In this document: positions 15,842 through 25,300 of the stretch, piece after piece
Layout of the letters: every line of letters begins with the position of its first letter
Position numbering within the stretch: position 1 is the stretch's first letter
NCBI RefSeq assembly: GCF_000949455.1
Contig: NZ_JXXK01000011.1
Coordinates: 44,631 to 108,630, forward strand
Length of the DNA stretch: 64,000 bases
Direction of reading: 5' to 3'
Source of the DNA: Ruthenibacterium lactatiformans
Lineage (GTDB): Bacteria > Bacillota > Clostridia > Oscillospirales > Ruminococcaceae
Position numbers and translations under genes: made by a program
Notes under the pieces: generated by a model
Databases searched by the model: none
What the model was told of the DNA's origin: nothing
The model's input: the letters and a program-made list of their open reading frames with translations, nothing else

Positions 15842-16254
15842 AGCAGCTTCCCCCCGTGCGTCAGCTTGGCGGAAAGGCACTCCGCGTCCGCCTTGCGCAT
15901 ACCGGGCACCAACGTGGTGCAGCCGCTGGAGTACAGGAAGAACAGGCAGGTGCCCGTCATGCGCTGCAGCGGCGTCTGCACGATGTGGCAGCCCGCAAGG
16001 AACCGCAGCGGGATGCGCCGCGTTACGGGAAACAGCAGGCCGCGCCGAAGCGTCAGATGGTTGCCGCCCACACGCACGCAGGACGAAGCCAGCCGCGGCG
16101 CCAGCACGCCGAAGCACGCCGCAAGCCACAGCAGAAATACCGCCAGCGTCGGCGTAAAGAAATTTTTCCAGAACGGCAGGCACAGCATCGCGCCCAGTGC
16201 GGCGCACCAGCCGCTGACGATGGCGGCGCCGTGCCGCGGGACAGAAAATTCCAT
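15838..16254 (-). CDS. PH-domain membrane protein, YdbS-like
   Basis: This 138-residue protein has two transmembrane helices (about residues 10-55, GWCAALGAMLCLPF and FLLWLAACFGVLAP) followed by one bPH2 domain that contains VRVGGNHLTLRRGLLFPVTRRIPLRFL. The latter segment is the recognisable start of this domain. GGAAAGG precedes the ATG. It is the first gene of a two-gene operon with the YdbT-like protein, overlapping it by 4 bases. The partner arrangement supports the family assignment. Confidence 0.75.
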   Translation of the reverse strand: MEFSVPRHGAAIVSGWCAALGAMLCLPFWKNFFTPTLAVFLLWLAACFGVLAPRLASSCVRVGGNHLTLRRGLLFPVTRRIPLRFLAGCHIVQTPLQRMTGTCLFFLYSSGCTTLVPGMRKADAECLSAKLTHGGKLL

Positions 16255-16296
16255 AGATCTTCCTTTCCGCCGAAACCGGGAGCCGCCCGTGCGGGG

Positions 16297-16965
16297 CTAT
16301 TTTACGTCCGCCAGGTTCCAGCTTTGTGCCAGCTCGTGGAACGCCGTGTTTTTGGCCAGCACCACGACTTTATCGTTCACCAGGATCTGCGTATTGCCGC
16401 GGGGGACGATCAGCTCACCGTCCCGCGTGATGGAAATGACCACCGCATCCTTGGGGATGATAAGCTCAGCCAGCGTTTTCCCCGCATGGGCGAAGCCCTG
16501 TGGAATGAGCACCTCGGTGAGCGAGGCCGTCCCCCCCGCAAGGCTGAGCAGCTGCTGGATGGCCGCCGTCTCCACCTCGCGCTCGATGAGGTGCGTCAGG
16601 TTATCGGTAGCGCTCACGGCAATGTCCACGCCCAGTTTTTTCAGCACTGCGGCGTTTTTGGGGTTGTTCACTCGGGCCACCGTGCGCTTGACCTTGAACA
16701 CCTGCTTTGCAAGCTGGCATACGATCAAATTGTCTTCGTCCCGGCCCGTTACCGCAACCATGGCGCTGCAGTGAGCCACGTCCGCACTCTCCTGCACTTC
16801 GGCAAAAGTGCCGTCGCCGCACACCACGGTCAGGTCCAGGCTGTCGGCCACCTTGCGGCACATGGCCGGGTCGTCCTCGATGAGCACCGGCGTGTGGCCG
16901 TGCTCCAGAAGGGTCTTGGCAAGATAGTAGCCCACTTTGCCTCCGCCCACGATACAAACACGCAT
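16297..16965 (-). CDS. TrkA-family potassium uptake regulator (RCK protein 2)
   Basis: This 222-residue RCK protein has an N-terminal Rossmann domain (MRVCIVGGGKVGYYLAKTL, then the acidic strand end LIEDD) that binds NAD(H) or ATP/ADP, and an RCK_C domain from about residue 140 (TEVLIPQGFAHAGKTL to VVVLAKNTAF) that binds small ligands such as c-di-AMP in many homologues. Such proteins gate Trk/Ktr potassium channels. It is 63 bases downstream of a second RCK gene; no channel subunit (TrkH/KtrB) lies in the window. Confidence 0.88.
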   Translation of the reverse strand: MRVCIVGGGKVGYYLAKTLLEHGHTPVLIEDDPAMCRKVADSLDLTVVCGDGTFAEVQESADVAHCSAMVAVTGRDEDNLIVCQLAKQVFKVKRTVARVNNPKNAAVLKKLGVDIAVSATDNLTHLIEREVETAAIQQLLSLAGGTASLTEVLIPQGFAHAGKTLAELIIPKDAVVISITRDGELIVPRGNTQILVNDKVVVLAKNTAFHELAQSWNLADVK

Positions 16966-17028
16966 ATTTGTGTACTCCTTATGATGTTTCCCCGCATGGG
17001 CCGCTATCCGCGGCGGCGGGAGTATTCC

Positions 17029-17667
17029 TCAGTCCGCCAGTTCCGCAAACAGGATCTTATCATCCACATGCAGCGTAGGCTGGGTGTTGGCAAGTTCCAT
17101 CGTGCCGTTGGCGCGCAGCACGCCGAATACCATCATGCCCGCCCGGGGCGGCTGTACGGACGAAAGCGGACGGTTCCACTGATGCTTCGCGGCAGGTACA
17201 GCTGAAAAATTTGCCGTGGAGGAACCGAACATCACGCACTGGTCCTCGTCGTCCTCCTCCTGCAGAATACCCGCCAGCAGGCCTTGGGCCGTCAGATTGG
17301 TGCCGCACACGATGCGCAGGCCAAAGCGCTCGGTGTAGACCTCTTTGCGGGAGGGCTCGGCCACGCGGGCGATGACGTGCTTCACACCGAACAGCTCGCG
17401 CGCGATCTGCGCTACCATCAGATTGATGTTGTCATCCTTGGTGACGGCGGCCACGGCGTCGCAGGCCTCAATGCCCGCACTGCGCAGTACATCGCCGTCG
17501 ATGGGCACGCCCGCCACGGCCATGCCGGAAAATGGCGGCTCCAGTTCATTGAGCAGAGCCAGATTGGCGGCGTCTTCGTCCAGCACGGAAACATCGTGCC
17601 CCAGCCGCTCCAGCACATGTACCAGCCTGCGGCCCACGCGGCCGCAGCCTACGATCAGGATATTCAT
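17029..17667 (-). CDS. TrkA-family potassium uptake regulator (RCK protein 1)
   Basis: This 212-residue protein has the same two-domain plan: Rossmann start MNILIVGCGRVGRRLVHVLERLGHDVSVLDED, mid-domain GDVLRSAGIEACDAV, and a shorter RCK_C domain after residue 135. It is the first gene of a tandem pair with the RCK gene at 16297 and has AAGGAGA before its ATG. Tandem single-RCK genes occur in Firmicutes and may form mixed rings on one channel. DarA, a c-di-AMP receptor, is encoded at 33430, which fits c-di-AMP control of potassium, though that link is inference. Confidence 0.88.
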   Translation of the reverse strand: MNILIVGCGRVGRRLVHVLERLGHDVSVLDEDAANLALLNELEPPFSGMAVAGVPIDGDVLRSAGIEACDAVAAVTKDDNINLMVAQIARELFGVKHVIARVAEPSRKEVYTERFGLRIVCGTNLTAQGLLAGILQEEDDEDQCVMFGSSTANFSAVPAAKHQWNRPLSSVQPPRAGMMVFGVLRANGTMELANTQPTLHVDDKILFAELAD

Positions 17668-17804
17668 AGCTTGTCTCCTTCGGTCTCCGCCGGGACGGAG
17701 CCCGGAGGCCCGCGCCGCGCGGACAATGGCGCGGCCGTGCGGCGGCGCTCTGCCCTCATTATACCCGTTCCCCGGCGGGGTTGCAACCGATACACATTTA
17801 TGCT

Positions 17805-17833
17805 TTGCAGTTTTGCCGCGCCTGTGCTATAGT
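17805..17833 (+). promoter_or_regulatory. Promoter upstream of ilvD
   Basis: TTGCAG (17805-17810), 17-base spacer, TATAGT (17828-17833). Transcription would start near 17840, leaving a leader of about 230 bases before ilvD. Confidence 0.7.
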
Positions 17834-17839
17834 ATCAGT

Positions 17840-18073
17840 GTATAAAAACAGCGGTTTTCCGCCGCGCGGCGGAAAGCTCCGAAGGCTTCATCCGATGCCG
17901 CAGGCGCGAACGGAAAGGCCGCGGAGCGCCGGCCGGGCCCGGGAAAGCGTTCAGCGCCCGTCCGCGGCCTTGGCTGTGCGCCGTTTTTGGTACATTGCGG
18001 CTAGTTAAAAAGTACCGCGTCTATTGTACATGGGATACGGTGGGGAAAAAAGCAAAAAAAGGAGAGGAACACC
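17840..18073 (+). other. Long structured leader of ilvD
   Basis: This 234-base GC-rich leader contains nested inverted repeats: CCGCCGCGCGGCGG at 17856, and AAGGCCGCGGA (17915-17925) pairing with TCCGCGGCCTT (17961-17971) around a 35-base loop. A GTTTTTGG run at about 17983 lies after GGCTGTGCGCC. No T-box signature (GGTGG pairing box or AGGGTGG bulge) is evident. It may be an attenuator, but I cannot assign a class. Confidence 0.4.
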
Positions 18074-19741
18074 ATGCAATTGAACAGCGAATCCGTACTG
18101 AAAGGCGCTGAACGTGCGCCGAACCGGAGCCTTTTTTATGCTCTGGGTTATACTGATGAAGAAATCAACCGTCCGTTGATCGGCGTTGTGAGCGCGTACA
18201 GCGAGATCGTACCCGGCCATGCTCATTTGGACAAGCTGGCCGAGGCTGTCAAGGCGGGCGTGCGCATGGCGGGCGGTACTCCTATCCTGGTACCGTCCAT
18301 CGGTGTGTGCGACGGAATCGCCATGGGCCATATCGGTATGAAGTATTCCCTGCCCAGCCGTGAGCTGATCTGCGACAGCGTGGAGACGATGGCGCGCGCC
18401 CACGGGTTTGATGGCTTGGTACTGGTGCCGAACTGCGACAAGATCGTGCCCGGCATGCTGATGGCCGCGGCCCGGTTGAATATCCCGTCCATTGTCGTCA
18501 GCGGCGGGCCGATGCTCTCGGGCCGGCAGGGCACGCGCCACGTTTCGCTTTCCCAGATGTTCGAGGCGGTGGGGAGCTACAAGGCCGGCATCATCGGCGA
18601 AGACGTGCTGGACGATTACACCAAAAACACCTGTCCCGGCTGCGGCAGCTGCTCGGGTATGTATACGGCCAACAGCATGAACTGCCTGTGCGAAGCCATT
18701 GGCATGGCGCTGCCCGGCAACGGAACCATCCCTGCGGTATACGCGGCGCGCACGCAGCTGGCAAAGCACGCGGGCATGCGCATCATGGATCTGGTGCGGG
18801 ACGGGGTGCGTCCCCGGGATATTCTGACACCGGCGGCATTCAGAAATGCACTGGCCACGGATATGGCGCTGGGCTGCAGTTCCAACAGCGTTTTGCACCT
18901 GCTGGCCATTGCCAACGAGGCGGATGTGCCTATGAGCCTGGAGACTTTCAATGAAATGAGCGCGAAGGTGCCCAACTTCTGCCACCTTGCTCCGGCCGGC
19001 CCCACGCATATCGAGGACCTGTACGCCGCGGGCGGCGTGCCCGCTGTCATGGCGCAGCTGGCCGGGCTGGGCCTGCTGGATACAAGTCTGCCCACGGTGA
19101 CGGGCAAAACTGTGGGCGAGAACATTGCAGGCGCGCAGAACCGCGATACAAACGCCATCCGTCCCGCGGACGACCCGTACAGCAAGACGGGCGGCATCGC
19201 CGTGATGTGGGGCAACATTGCGCAGAACGGCTGCGTGGTGAAGCGCAGCGCGGTCGCTCCCGAGATGCTGGTGCACAGCGGTCCCGCGCGGGTGTTCGAC
19301 GGTGAGGAAAGCGCCATCGACGCCATTTACAACGGCCGCATCCAGCCGGGAGATGTGGTGGTCATCCGATACGAAGGCCCGGTGGGCGGCCCCGGTATGC
19401 GCGAGATGCTCAATCCCACCAGCGCGCTGGCGGGTATGAAGCTGGACAAATCCGTGGCGCTCATCACCGACGGACGCTTCTCGGGCGCGTCCCGCGGCGC
19501 GTCCATCGGACATGTGGCGCCTGAGGCCGCCGTGGGCGGAAATATCGCGCTCATCGAGGAGGGCGACGTCATCGATATCGACATCCCGGGCGGGCGTATC
19601 GGCGTGCGCGTGGACGACGATACGCTGGCGCGCCGCCGCGCGGCATGGACGGCTCCTGCACCTAAGGAGACCACAGGCTGGCTGGCGCGCTATGCAAAGC
19701 TGGTGTCGGGCGCAAACGAAGGCGCCGTGATGCAGAAATAA
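18074..19741 (+). CDS. ilvD: Dihydroxy-acid dehydratase
   Basis: IlvD dehydrates 2,3-dihydroxy-isovalerate and -methylvalerate in valine, isoleucine and leucine synthesis. The 555 residues include LVPNCDKIVPGMLMAAARLNI, and TCPGCGSCSGMYTANSMNCL with the cysteines that hold the iron-sulfur cluster, plus the late GRFSGASRGASIGHV signature. Length matches the short IlvD class. AAGGAGAGG precedes the ATG. It stands alone here, without ilvB/N/C, and is followed by a clean terminator. Confidence 0.96.
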   Translation: MQLNSESVLKGAERAPNRSLFYALGYTDEEINRPLIGVVSAYSEIVPGHAHLDKLAEAVKAGVRMAGGTPILVPSIGVCDGIAMGHIGMKYSLPSRELICDSVETMARAHGFDGLVLVPNCDKIVPGMLMAAARLNIPSIVVSGGPMLSGRQGTRHVSLSQMFEAVGSYKAGIIGEDVLDDYTKNTCPGCGSCSGMYTANSMNCLCEAIGMALPGNGTIPAVYAARTQLAKHAGMRIMDLVRDGVRPRDILTPAAFRNALATDMALGCSSNSVLHLLAIANEADVPMSLETFNEMSAKVPNFCHLAPAGPTHIEDLYAAGGVPAVMAQLAGLGLLDTSLPTVTGKTVGENIAGAQNRDTNAIRPADDPYSKTGGIAVMWGNIAQNGCVVKRSAVAPEMLVHSGPARVFDGEESAIDAIYNGRIQPGDVVVIRYEGPVGGPGMREMLNPTSALAGMKLDKSVALITDGRFSGASRGASIGHVAPEAAVGGNIALIEEGDVIDIDIPGGRIGVRVDDDTLARRRAAWTAPAPKETTGWLARYAKLVSGANEGAVMQK

Positions 19742-19756
19742 GATTTTCCGCACAGA

Positions 19757-19794
19757 AAAAACAGCGGCCGGGAAGTATCCGGCCGCTGTTTTTC
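19757..19794 (+). terminator. Terminator of ilvD
   Basis: ACAGCGGCCGG (19761-19771) pairs with CCGGCCGCTGT (19779-19789) with a 7-base loop, flanked by A5 and T5, so it could act in both directions. Confidence 0.9.
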
Positions 19795-19869
19795 ATCCCA
19801 ACGATTCCCCCGGCCGCAGCCCGCGTGAAAAGCGGCCGCATGGCCTGAAAAAATATCCTGTGGATGTTC

Positions 19870-20142
19870 TTAAGTTTCCGGCGGCGGAGATTGCATCTGC
19901 TCCGCGCCCGCCTGCCGCGGGCCCGCCGTGCAGGGCCGCTCCGCCTCCAGCACAAGCTGTGCAAAGCCCTGATAGGTATAATCCGCGTCCGGTCCCCGGT
20001 AAGGGGCCACCGCGTTGAAAAAGCAGCTCGGCAGCTCACCTTCCCGCAGGCATTTCCCAATGCAGGGCGTGCAGCCCCTGTCGTGGTTCACGGGGTTCAG
20101 CGGACATTTTGTGTCCCGGCAGGTGCAGAAAGCAACGTTCAT
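19870..20142 (-). CDS. Small Cys-rich protein (DUF6485-like)
   Basis: This 90-residue protein has a dense N-terminal cysteine set, CTCRDTKCPLN then RGCTPCIGKC, with a further C in PSCFF; the pattern suggests a bound metal or iron-sulfur site. The second half is not conserved-looking and ends in a Pro/Gln-rich tail. I associate the CxC...CP...C..C.xxC layout with DUF6485 proteins, tentatively. AAAGGAG precedes ATG 20142. It sits downstream of the Nudix gene on the same strand, about 106 bases away. Confidence 0.65.
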   Translation of the reverse strand: MNVAFCTCRDTKCPLNPVNHDRGCTPCIGKCLREGELPSCFFNAVAPYRGPDADYTYQGFAQLVLEAERPCTAGPRQAGAEQMQSPPPET

Positions 20143-20248
20143 TCCGAAAAGCTCCTTTCCAAAACGGCAGATGCCGCCGCAGGGGCGCGGCCGTTCTGTC
20201 TGGCAGAACAGGGACTGCCGTTTTCCGTGCTCCGCGTGTTGAAACTGT

Positions 20249-20797
20249 TTAAAACCGGCCCGCGTCCCGCAGGGCTTTCACCTTCAGTACAGCGGCTACG
20301 GTCTTACTGTCGGTGATCTCACCGGAGAGAACCATTTCCGCGGCCTTGTCCAGCGGCAGCGTGAACACCGAGAGAAATTCGTCCGCGTCCAGGTGCTGCC
20401 CCACGGGAGAAAGGCCCTTGGCCGCATACAGGTAAATGATCTCGCTGCAATATCCGCAGGTGGGAATGATATACCCCAGGTCCCGGTATTCGGCGGCGGC
20501 AAGGCCCGCTTCCTCGCCCAGCTCACGCTTGGCGGCTTCCAATGGGTCCTCCCCCTTTTCCAGCTTGCCGGCAGGAATCTCGATCAATTCCCGGTCCAGC
20601 GCGTAGCGGTACTGGCGCACCAGATAGAGCTCACCCTCGTCGTTGAGCGCTGCAACGCCCGCACCGCCGTGATGGCGTACCACCTCCCGGGTGCTGGTGC
20701 CGCCGTTTTCCAGTTCCACCCTGTCCAGCGTCACGGTGATGACGCGTCCCTCGAATTTTGTCTCGCTCGAAAGCCGTTTTTCAAAATGTGCCATCAT
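20249..20797 (-). CDS. Nudix hydrolase, ADP-ribose pyrophosphatase type
   Basis: This 182-residue protein carries a complete Nudix box GKLEKGEDPLEAAKRELGEEAGL (G-x5-E-x7-REL-x-EE-x-GL), which binds metal and cuts X-linked nucleoside diphosphates. The surrounding EIPAGK and the Pro about 15 residues after the box (IIPTCGYCSE) are the marks of the ADP-ribose pyrophosphatase subgroup (NudF). It overlaps the upstream CBS-domain gene by 4 bases (ATGA), so the two are translated together. Substrate is inferred from subgroup only. Confidence 0.88.
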   Translation of the reverse strand: MMAHFEKRLSSETKFEGRVITVTLDRVELENGGTSTREVVRHHGGAGVAALNDEGELYLVRQYRYALDRELIEIPAGKLEKGEDPLEAAKRELGEEAGLAAAEYRDLGYIIPTCGYCSEIIYLYAAKGLSPVGQHLDADEFLSVFTLPLDKAAEMVLSGEITDSKTVAAVLKVKALRDAGRF

Positions 20798-22017
20798 GCA
20801 TCCTCTTCTTCGTCGTCGTCATTTTCGGGGTTCAGCTCCGGAGTGCGGGTGCATTTTACCTTGCCCACTCTCCGGTCCTCCACTTCCAGCACTGTGAATT
20901 CCAGCCCGCCGTATTCCAGCGTCACATCTTCCCCCGCTGCGGGGATACGGCCCAAGCGGTCGATGATCAGGCCGCCCACGGTATCGAAATCGGCCTCGCC
21001 GTCCTCGTCCTCATCGGGCGGTTCCAGGCCGAAGGCCTCGAACACTTCCTCCAGGTCCGCGCTGCCTGCGGCAACAAACCCGTCCTCGGTGGCCACAAGG
21101 TCCTCGTCCTCGTTGTCAAATTCGTCCTGGATGTTGCCCACGATCTCCTCCAGGACGTCCTCCATCGTGGCAAGTCCGCTGGTGCCGCCGTATTCGTCCA
21201 CCACCACGGCGATCTGCGTGTGCTTTACCTTAAAATCCACCAGCAGCTCCTGGGCGCGGCAGGCTTCCGGCACGAACATCGCGCCGCGCATGAACCGGCT
21301 CACCGGGGCCTGCGCCTTTTCCGGCGTGTCCCAAAGCGCGAACAGGTCCTTCACATACAAAATGCCGACAATGTCGTCCAGTGACTTGCGGTATACCGGG
21401 AGGCGCGAAAATCCGTGCTCCAGAGAAAGGCGTACCGCGTCGGCGGCGGGCGTGTTTTCCTCCACGCTTACGATCTCAGTGCGGTGGGTCATCACGTCGC
21501 CTGCCGTCACGTCGTCCAGCTCGAAGATGTTGGTGATCATCTTCTTCTGGCTTTCGTCTATCAGATCGTGCTCCTCCACGTCGTCCACGAAAGAGAGCAC
21601 ATCCTCCTCTGTTACGTCGGACTGGGCCGAGAGCCCCAGCGCCTTGAACACCAGCTTCGCGGGAGCGGCCAGCGGCGCACCCAGCATACAGGCGGCCGTG
21701 AAGCCGCTTTTCTCCTTTATGCGGCCCTTCGCCCGGCCAAGGCTGTACAGCAGCACGGCCAGCGCGGCCAGCGCCGCCAGGCACAGAAGCGTCCACCAGG
21801 GAGCTTGTGCAAAAATGCGAAGAAAGCCGTAAACAAAAAATCCGCACGCAAACACAAATGCCGCGCAAAGCCCGGCCATCCTGTCGGAAAACCCAAGGAT
21901 GCCACTCTGCTGCCGCTCCGGTTCGCTTGCGGACACTGCGCCCGCGCGGTAAGCCGCCGCAAGCGCGCCAAACGTGGAAGCTGTTGCGATGAGGATACTA
22001 AGACCATCAGGGTCCAT
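20794..22017 (-). CDS. CNNM/CorC-type transporter with CBS pair (hemolysin C family)
   Basis: This 407-residue protein has an N-terminal CNNM transmembrane domain (helices around residues 8-25, 55-75 and 82-100, with LVFKALGLSAQSDVTEEDV after it), a pair of CBS domains (VMTHRTEIVSVEENT and FVPEACRAQELL... VDEYGGTSGLATMEDVLEEIVG) and a C-terminal CorC_HlyC domain (FDTVGGLIIDRLGRIP). The family exports or senses Mg2+/Co2+. The second CBS ends in the invariant GGTSG motif. It ends in an acidic DDDEEED tail. It has its own consensus promoter at 22100-22128. Confidence 0.88.
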   Translation of the reverse strand: MDPDGLSILIATASTFGALAAAYRAGAVSASEPERQQSGILGFSDRMAGLCAAFVFACGFFVYGFLRIFAQAPWWTLLCLAALAALAVLLYSLGRAKGRIKEKSGFTAACMLGAPLAAPAKLVFKALGLSAQSDVTEEDVLSFVDDVEEHDLIDESQKKMITNIFELDDVTAGDVMTHRTEIVSVEENTPAADAVRLSLEHGFSRLPVYRKSLDDIVGILYVKDLFALWDTPEKAQAPVSRFMRGAMFVPEACRAQELLVDFKVKHTQIAVVVDEYGGTSGLATMEDVLEEIVGNIQDEFDNEDEDLVATEDGFVAAGSADLEEVFEAFGLEPPDEDEDGEADFDTVGGLIIDRLGRIPAAGEDVTLEYGGLEFTVLEVEDRRVGKVKCTRTPELNPENDDDEEEDA

Positions 22018-22099
22018 CTGAAAAAAACTCCTTCTTTCCGCCCGCCGCCGGAGCGCGGGCCATAGAATGCGGGCGCATAAGCCCGGATATTTACCTTAT

Positions 22100-22128
22100 A
22101 ATATACTGGATTGAAAGCGGCGTGTCAA
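22100..22128 (-). promoter_or_regulatory. Promoter for the CorC-Nudix operon
   Basis: On the minus strand TTGACA (window 22123-22128), 17-base spacer and TATATT (22100-22105). It is about 75 bases before the start of the CorC-type gene. Confidence 0.8.
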
Positions 22129-22232
22129 ATGCGGGGCGTAAAATCCGTGTAAAAGGAGGCGCATGGAGGTGTGAAGGTGGGATTTTTTTGTAAAAATGGC
22201 CGCGGTTCCCCATAAAAATCCCCTGCCCCTTG

Positions 22233-22261
22233 TTTACTTTCCCGCAAAACTTTGCTACAAT
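22233..22261 (+). promoter_or_regulatory. Candidate promoter for nifJ
   Basis: TTTACT (22233-22238), 17-base spacer, TACAAT (22256-22261), about 115 bases before nifJ. The rest of the gap 22018-22380 holds the divergent promoter at 22100 and no gene that I can support. Confidence 0.55.
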
Positions 22262-22380
22262 AATGACGAGCGTAATGCAGAAACGATGCCCCCGCAAAAC
22301 GCCTGTTTCTGCTCACACCACCCCCCGCCCGGAATCATCTGCCGCCGCGGGGGAATAAAGAAAGAACCGGAGGAAGAAAA

Positions 22381-25300
22381 ATGCCAAGATCCAAGAAATC
22401 TATGGACGGCAACACCGCTGCGGCTCATGTAGCCTATGCGTTTACCGAAGTTGCCGGCATCTACCCCATCACCCCGTCGAGCCCCATGGCCGACCAGGTG
22501 GACCAGTGGTCCGCCCTGCACCAGAAGAACATCTTCGGCACCGAAGTGAAAGTTGTTGAGATGCAGTCCGAGGCGGGCGCGGCCGGCACCGTGCACGGCT
22601 CCCTGGCTGCCGGCGCGCTGACCACCACGTTCACCGCGTCCCAGGGCCTGCTGCTGATGATCCCCAACATGTATAAGATCGCCGGTGAGCTGCTGCCCGC
22701 CGTGTTCCATGTTTCCGCCCGTACCGTGGCCAGCCATGCGCTGAACATCTTCGGCGATCATTCCGACGTATATGCCTGCCGCCAGACGGGCTTTGCCATG
22801 CTGGCCGAGTCCAACCCGCAGGAGGTCATGGACCTGGCTGCTGTGGCGCACCTGGCCACGCTGGAGAGCCGTGTGCCGTTCATCAACTTCTTCGACGGCT
22901 TCCGTACCAGCCACGAGATCCAGAAGATCGAGGTCTGGGATTACGACGACCTGAAGGAAATGACGGACATGGAAGCGGTGAAGGCGTTCCGCGCCCATGC
23001 GCTGAACCCCGAGAACCCCGCTATGCGCGGCTCCCACGAGAACGGCGATATCTTCTTCCAGCACCGTGAGGCCTGCAATAAGTTCTACGAGGCCGTGCCC
23101 GGCATTGTGGAAAAATACATGGGCAAGGTGAACGCGAAGCTGGGTACCAACTACCAGCTGTTCGAGTACTACGGTGCTCCCGACGCAGACCGCGTCATCA
23201 TCGCCATGGGCTCCATCTGCGACGTGGCCGAGGAAGTCATTGATTACCTCACCGCCAAGGGCGAGAAGGTCGGTCTGGTGAAGGTCCGCCTGTACCGTCC
23301 GTTCGCGGCCGACAAGCTGCTGGCCGCCATTCCGGCCACCGCGAAGAAGATCGCGGTGCTGGACCGCACCAAGGAGCCGGGCGCTCTGGCCGAGCCGCTC
23401 CATCTGGACGTTATGGCCGCGTTCCGCGAAGCGGGCCGCGAGGGCACCATCATCGGCGGCCGCTATGGCCTGGGCAGCAAGGATACCCCGCCGTCCAGCG
23501 TGTTTGCCGTATATGAAGAACTGGCGAAGGACGCTCCGAAGGAGCGCTTCACACTGGGCATCAACGACGACGTCACCTACCTCTCTCTGGAGGAGAAGCC
23601 CGCGCCCAACACGGCTGCCGAAGGCACCGTCGAGTGCAAGTTCTGGGGCCTGGGCGGCGACGGCACGGTCGGCGCCAACAAGAACTCCACCAAGATCATC
23701 GGCGACCATACCGACAAATATATCCAGGCCTACTTCCAGTATGACTCGAAGAAGACCGGCGGCGTGACGATCAGCCACCTGCGCTTCGGCGACAAGCCCA
23801 TCCGCGCGCCGTACTATATCAACAAGGCCGATTTCGTGGCATGCCACAACCCGTCCTACGTCATCAAGGGCTACAAGATGGTCAACGACGTAAAGCCGGG
23901 CGGCGTGTTCATGATCAACTGCCAGTGGACGCCGGAAGAGCTGGATCACCACATGCCCGCCGAGGCGAAGCGCTATATCGCCAAGAACAACATCCAGCTG
24001 TATACCATCAACGCCATCGACAAGGCCATCGAAATTGGCCTGGGCAAGCGCACCAACACCATCCTGCAGTCCGCCTTCTTTGCTTTGGCAGGCGTGCTGC
24101 CGAAGGAAGACGCGCTGAAGTTCATGAAGGAAGCGGCCTACAAGTCCTTTGCCAAGAAGGGCGACGCCATCGTCGAGATGAACTACAAGGCCATTGACGC
24201 GGGCTTTGACGCTTTCGTCAAGATCGACGTGCCGGCTTCCTGGGCCGACGCGAACGACGCCGAGGGCGACCACGAGCTGGCCGGCAACCCCGCCACCGTC
24301 AAGATGGTCAAGGAGATCCTGTTCCCGGTCGACAAGATGGACGGCGACAGCCTGCCGGTTTCCGCTTTCGTGGACCATGTGGACGGCCAGTTCGAGCAGG
24401 GTGCTTCCGCATATGAGAAGCGCGGCGTTGCCGTGAGCGTGCCCGAGTGGGATGTTACAAAGTGCATTCAGTGCAACCAGTGTGCCTATGTCTGCCCGCA
24501 TGCCACCATCCGTCCGTTTGCTTTCTCCGCCGAGGAAGTTGCCGCCGCCCCCGCCGCGCTGAAGGTGAAGCCGATGACCGGCAAGGGCTGCGAGAACTAC
24601 CAGTTCGGCATGACGGTCTCTCCGCTGGACTGCATGGGCTGCGGCGTCTGCGTCGACGTCTGCCCGGCCCCCGGCAAGGCGCTGAAGATGATGCCTCAGG
24701 AGAGCCAGCTGGCCCAGCAGGAAGTGTTCGACTATGCTGTAGCCAACGTGGGCAAGAAAGAGGGCATGATGGCCGAGACGACCGTCAAGGGTTCTCAGTT
24801 CAACCAGCCGCTGCTTGAGTTCTCCGGCAGCTGCGCGGGCTGCGCCGAGACCAGCTACGCCCGCCTGATTACCCAGTTGTACGGCGAGCGTATGTATATT
24901 TCCAACGCCACCGGCTGTTCGTCCATCTGGGGCGGCCCGGCCGCAACGTCCCCGTACACCCGCAACCGTCTGTCCGGCAAGGGCCCGGCCTGGGCAAACA
25001 GCCTGTTCGAGGACAACGCAGAGCACGGCTTCGGCATGTATCTGGGCCAGAAGACCATCCGCGAGAGCCTGGCCGACAAGACCCGTGCGCTGATCGCTGT
25101 TGAGTACGCGCTGCCCGACCTGAAGGCCGCTGCGCAGGAATGGCTGGACACTATGGAGGACGGCAAGCTGAACCCTGCCGCCGCCGATAAGTATATTGCC
25201 GCGCTGGAGAACGGCGTGCTGACCGTAGAGGAAGGCATCACGTTCCTGGAGAGCGCCGAGGGCAAGGCGAAGTTCGGCGACAACGCCGCGTCTATGCTGG

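Noticed and set aside
14495..17205. Very long plus-strand open frames opposite the PH-domain and RCK genes (759 and 449 codons)
   Set aside because: They are antisense shadows of GC-rich genes: low-complexity His/Arg/Gln-rich translations, no ribosome sites, while the minus-strand genes show clear families.
17840..18073. 6S RNA or T-box in the ilvD leader
   Set aside because: No T-box consensus element and no long single central bubble flanked by stems as in 6S RNA could be recognised.
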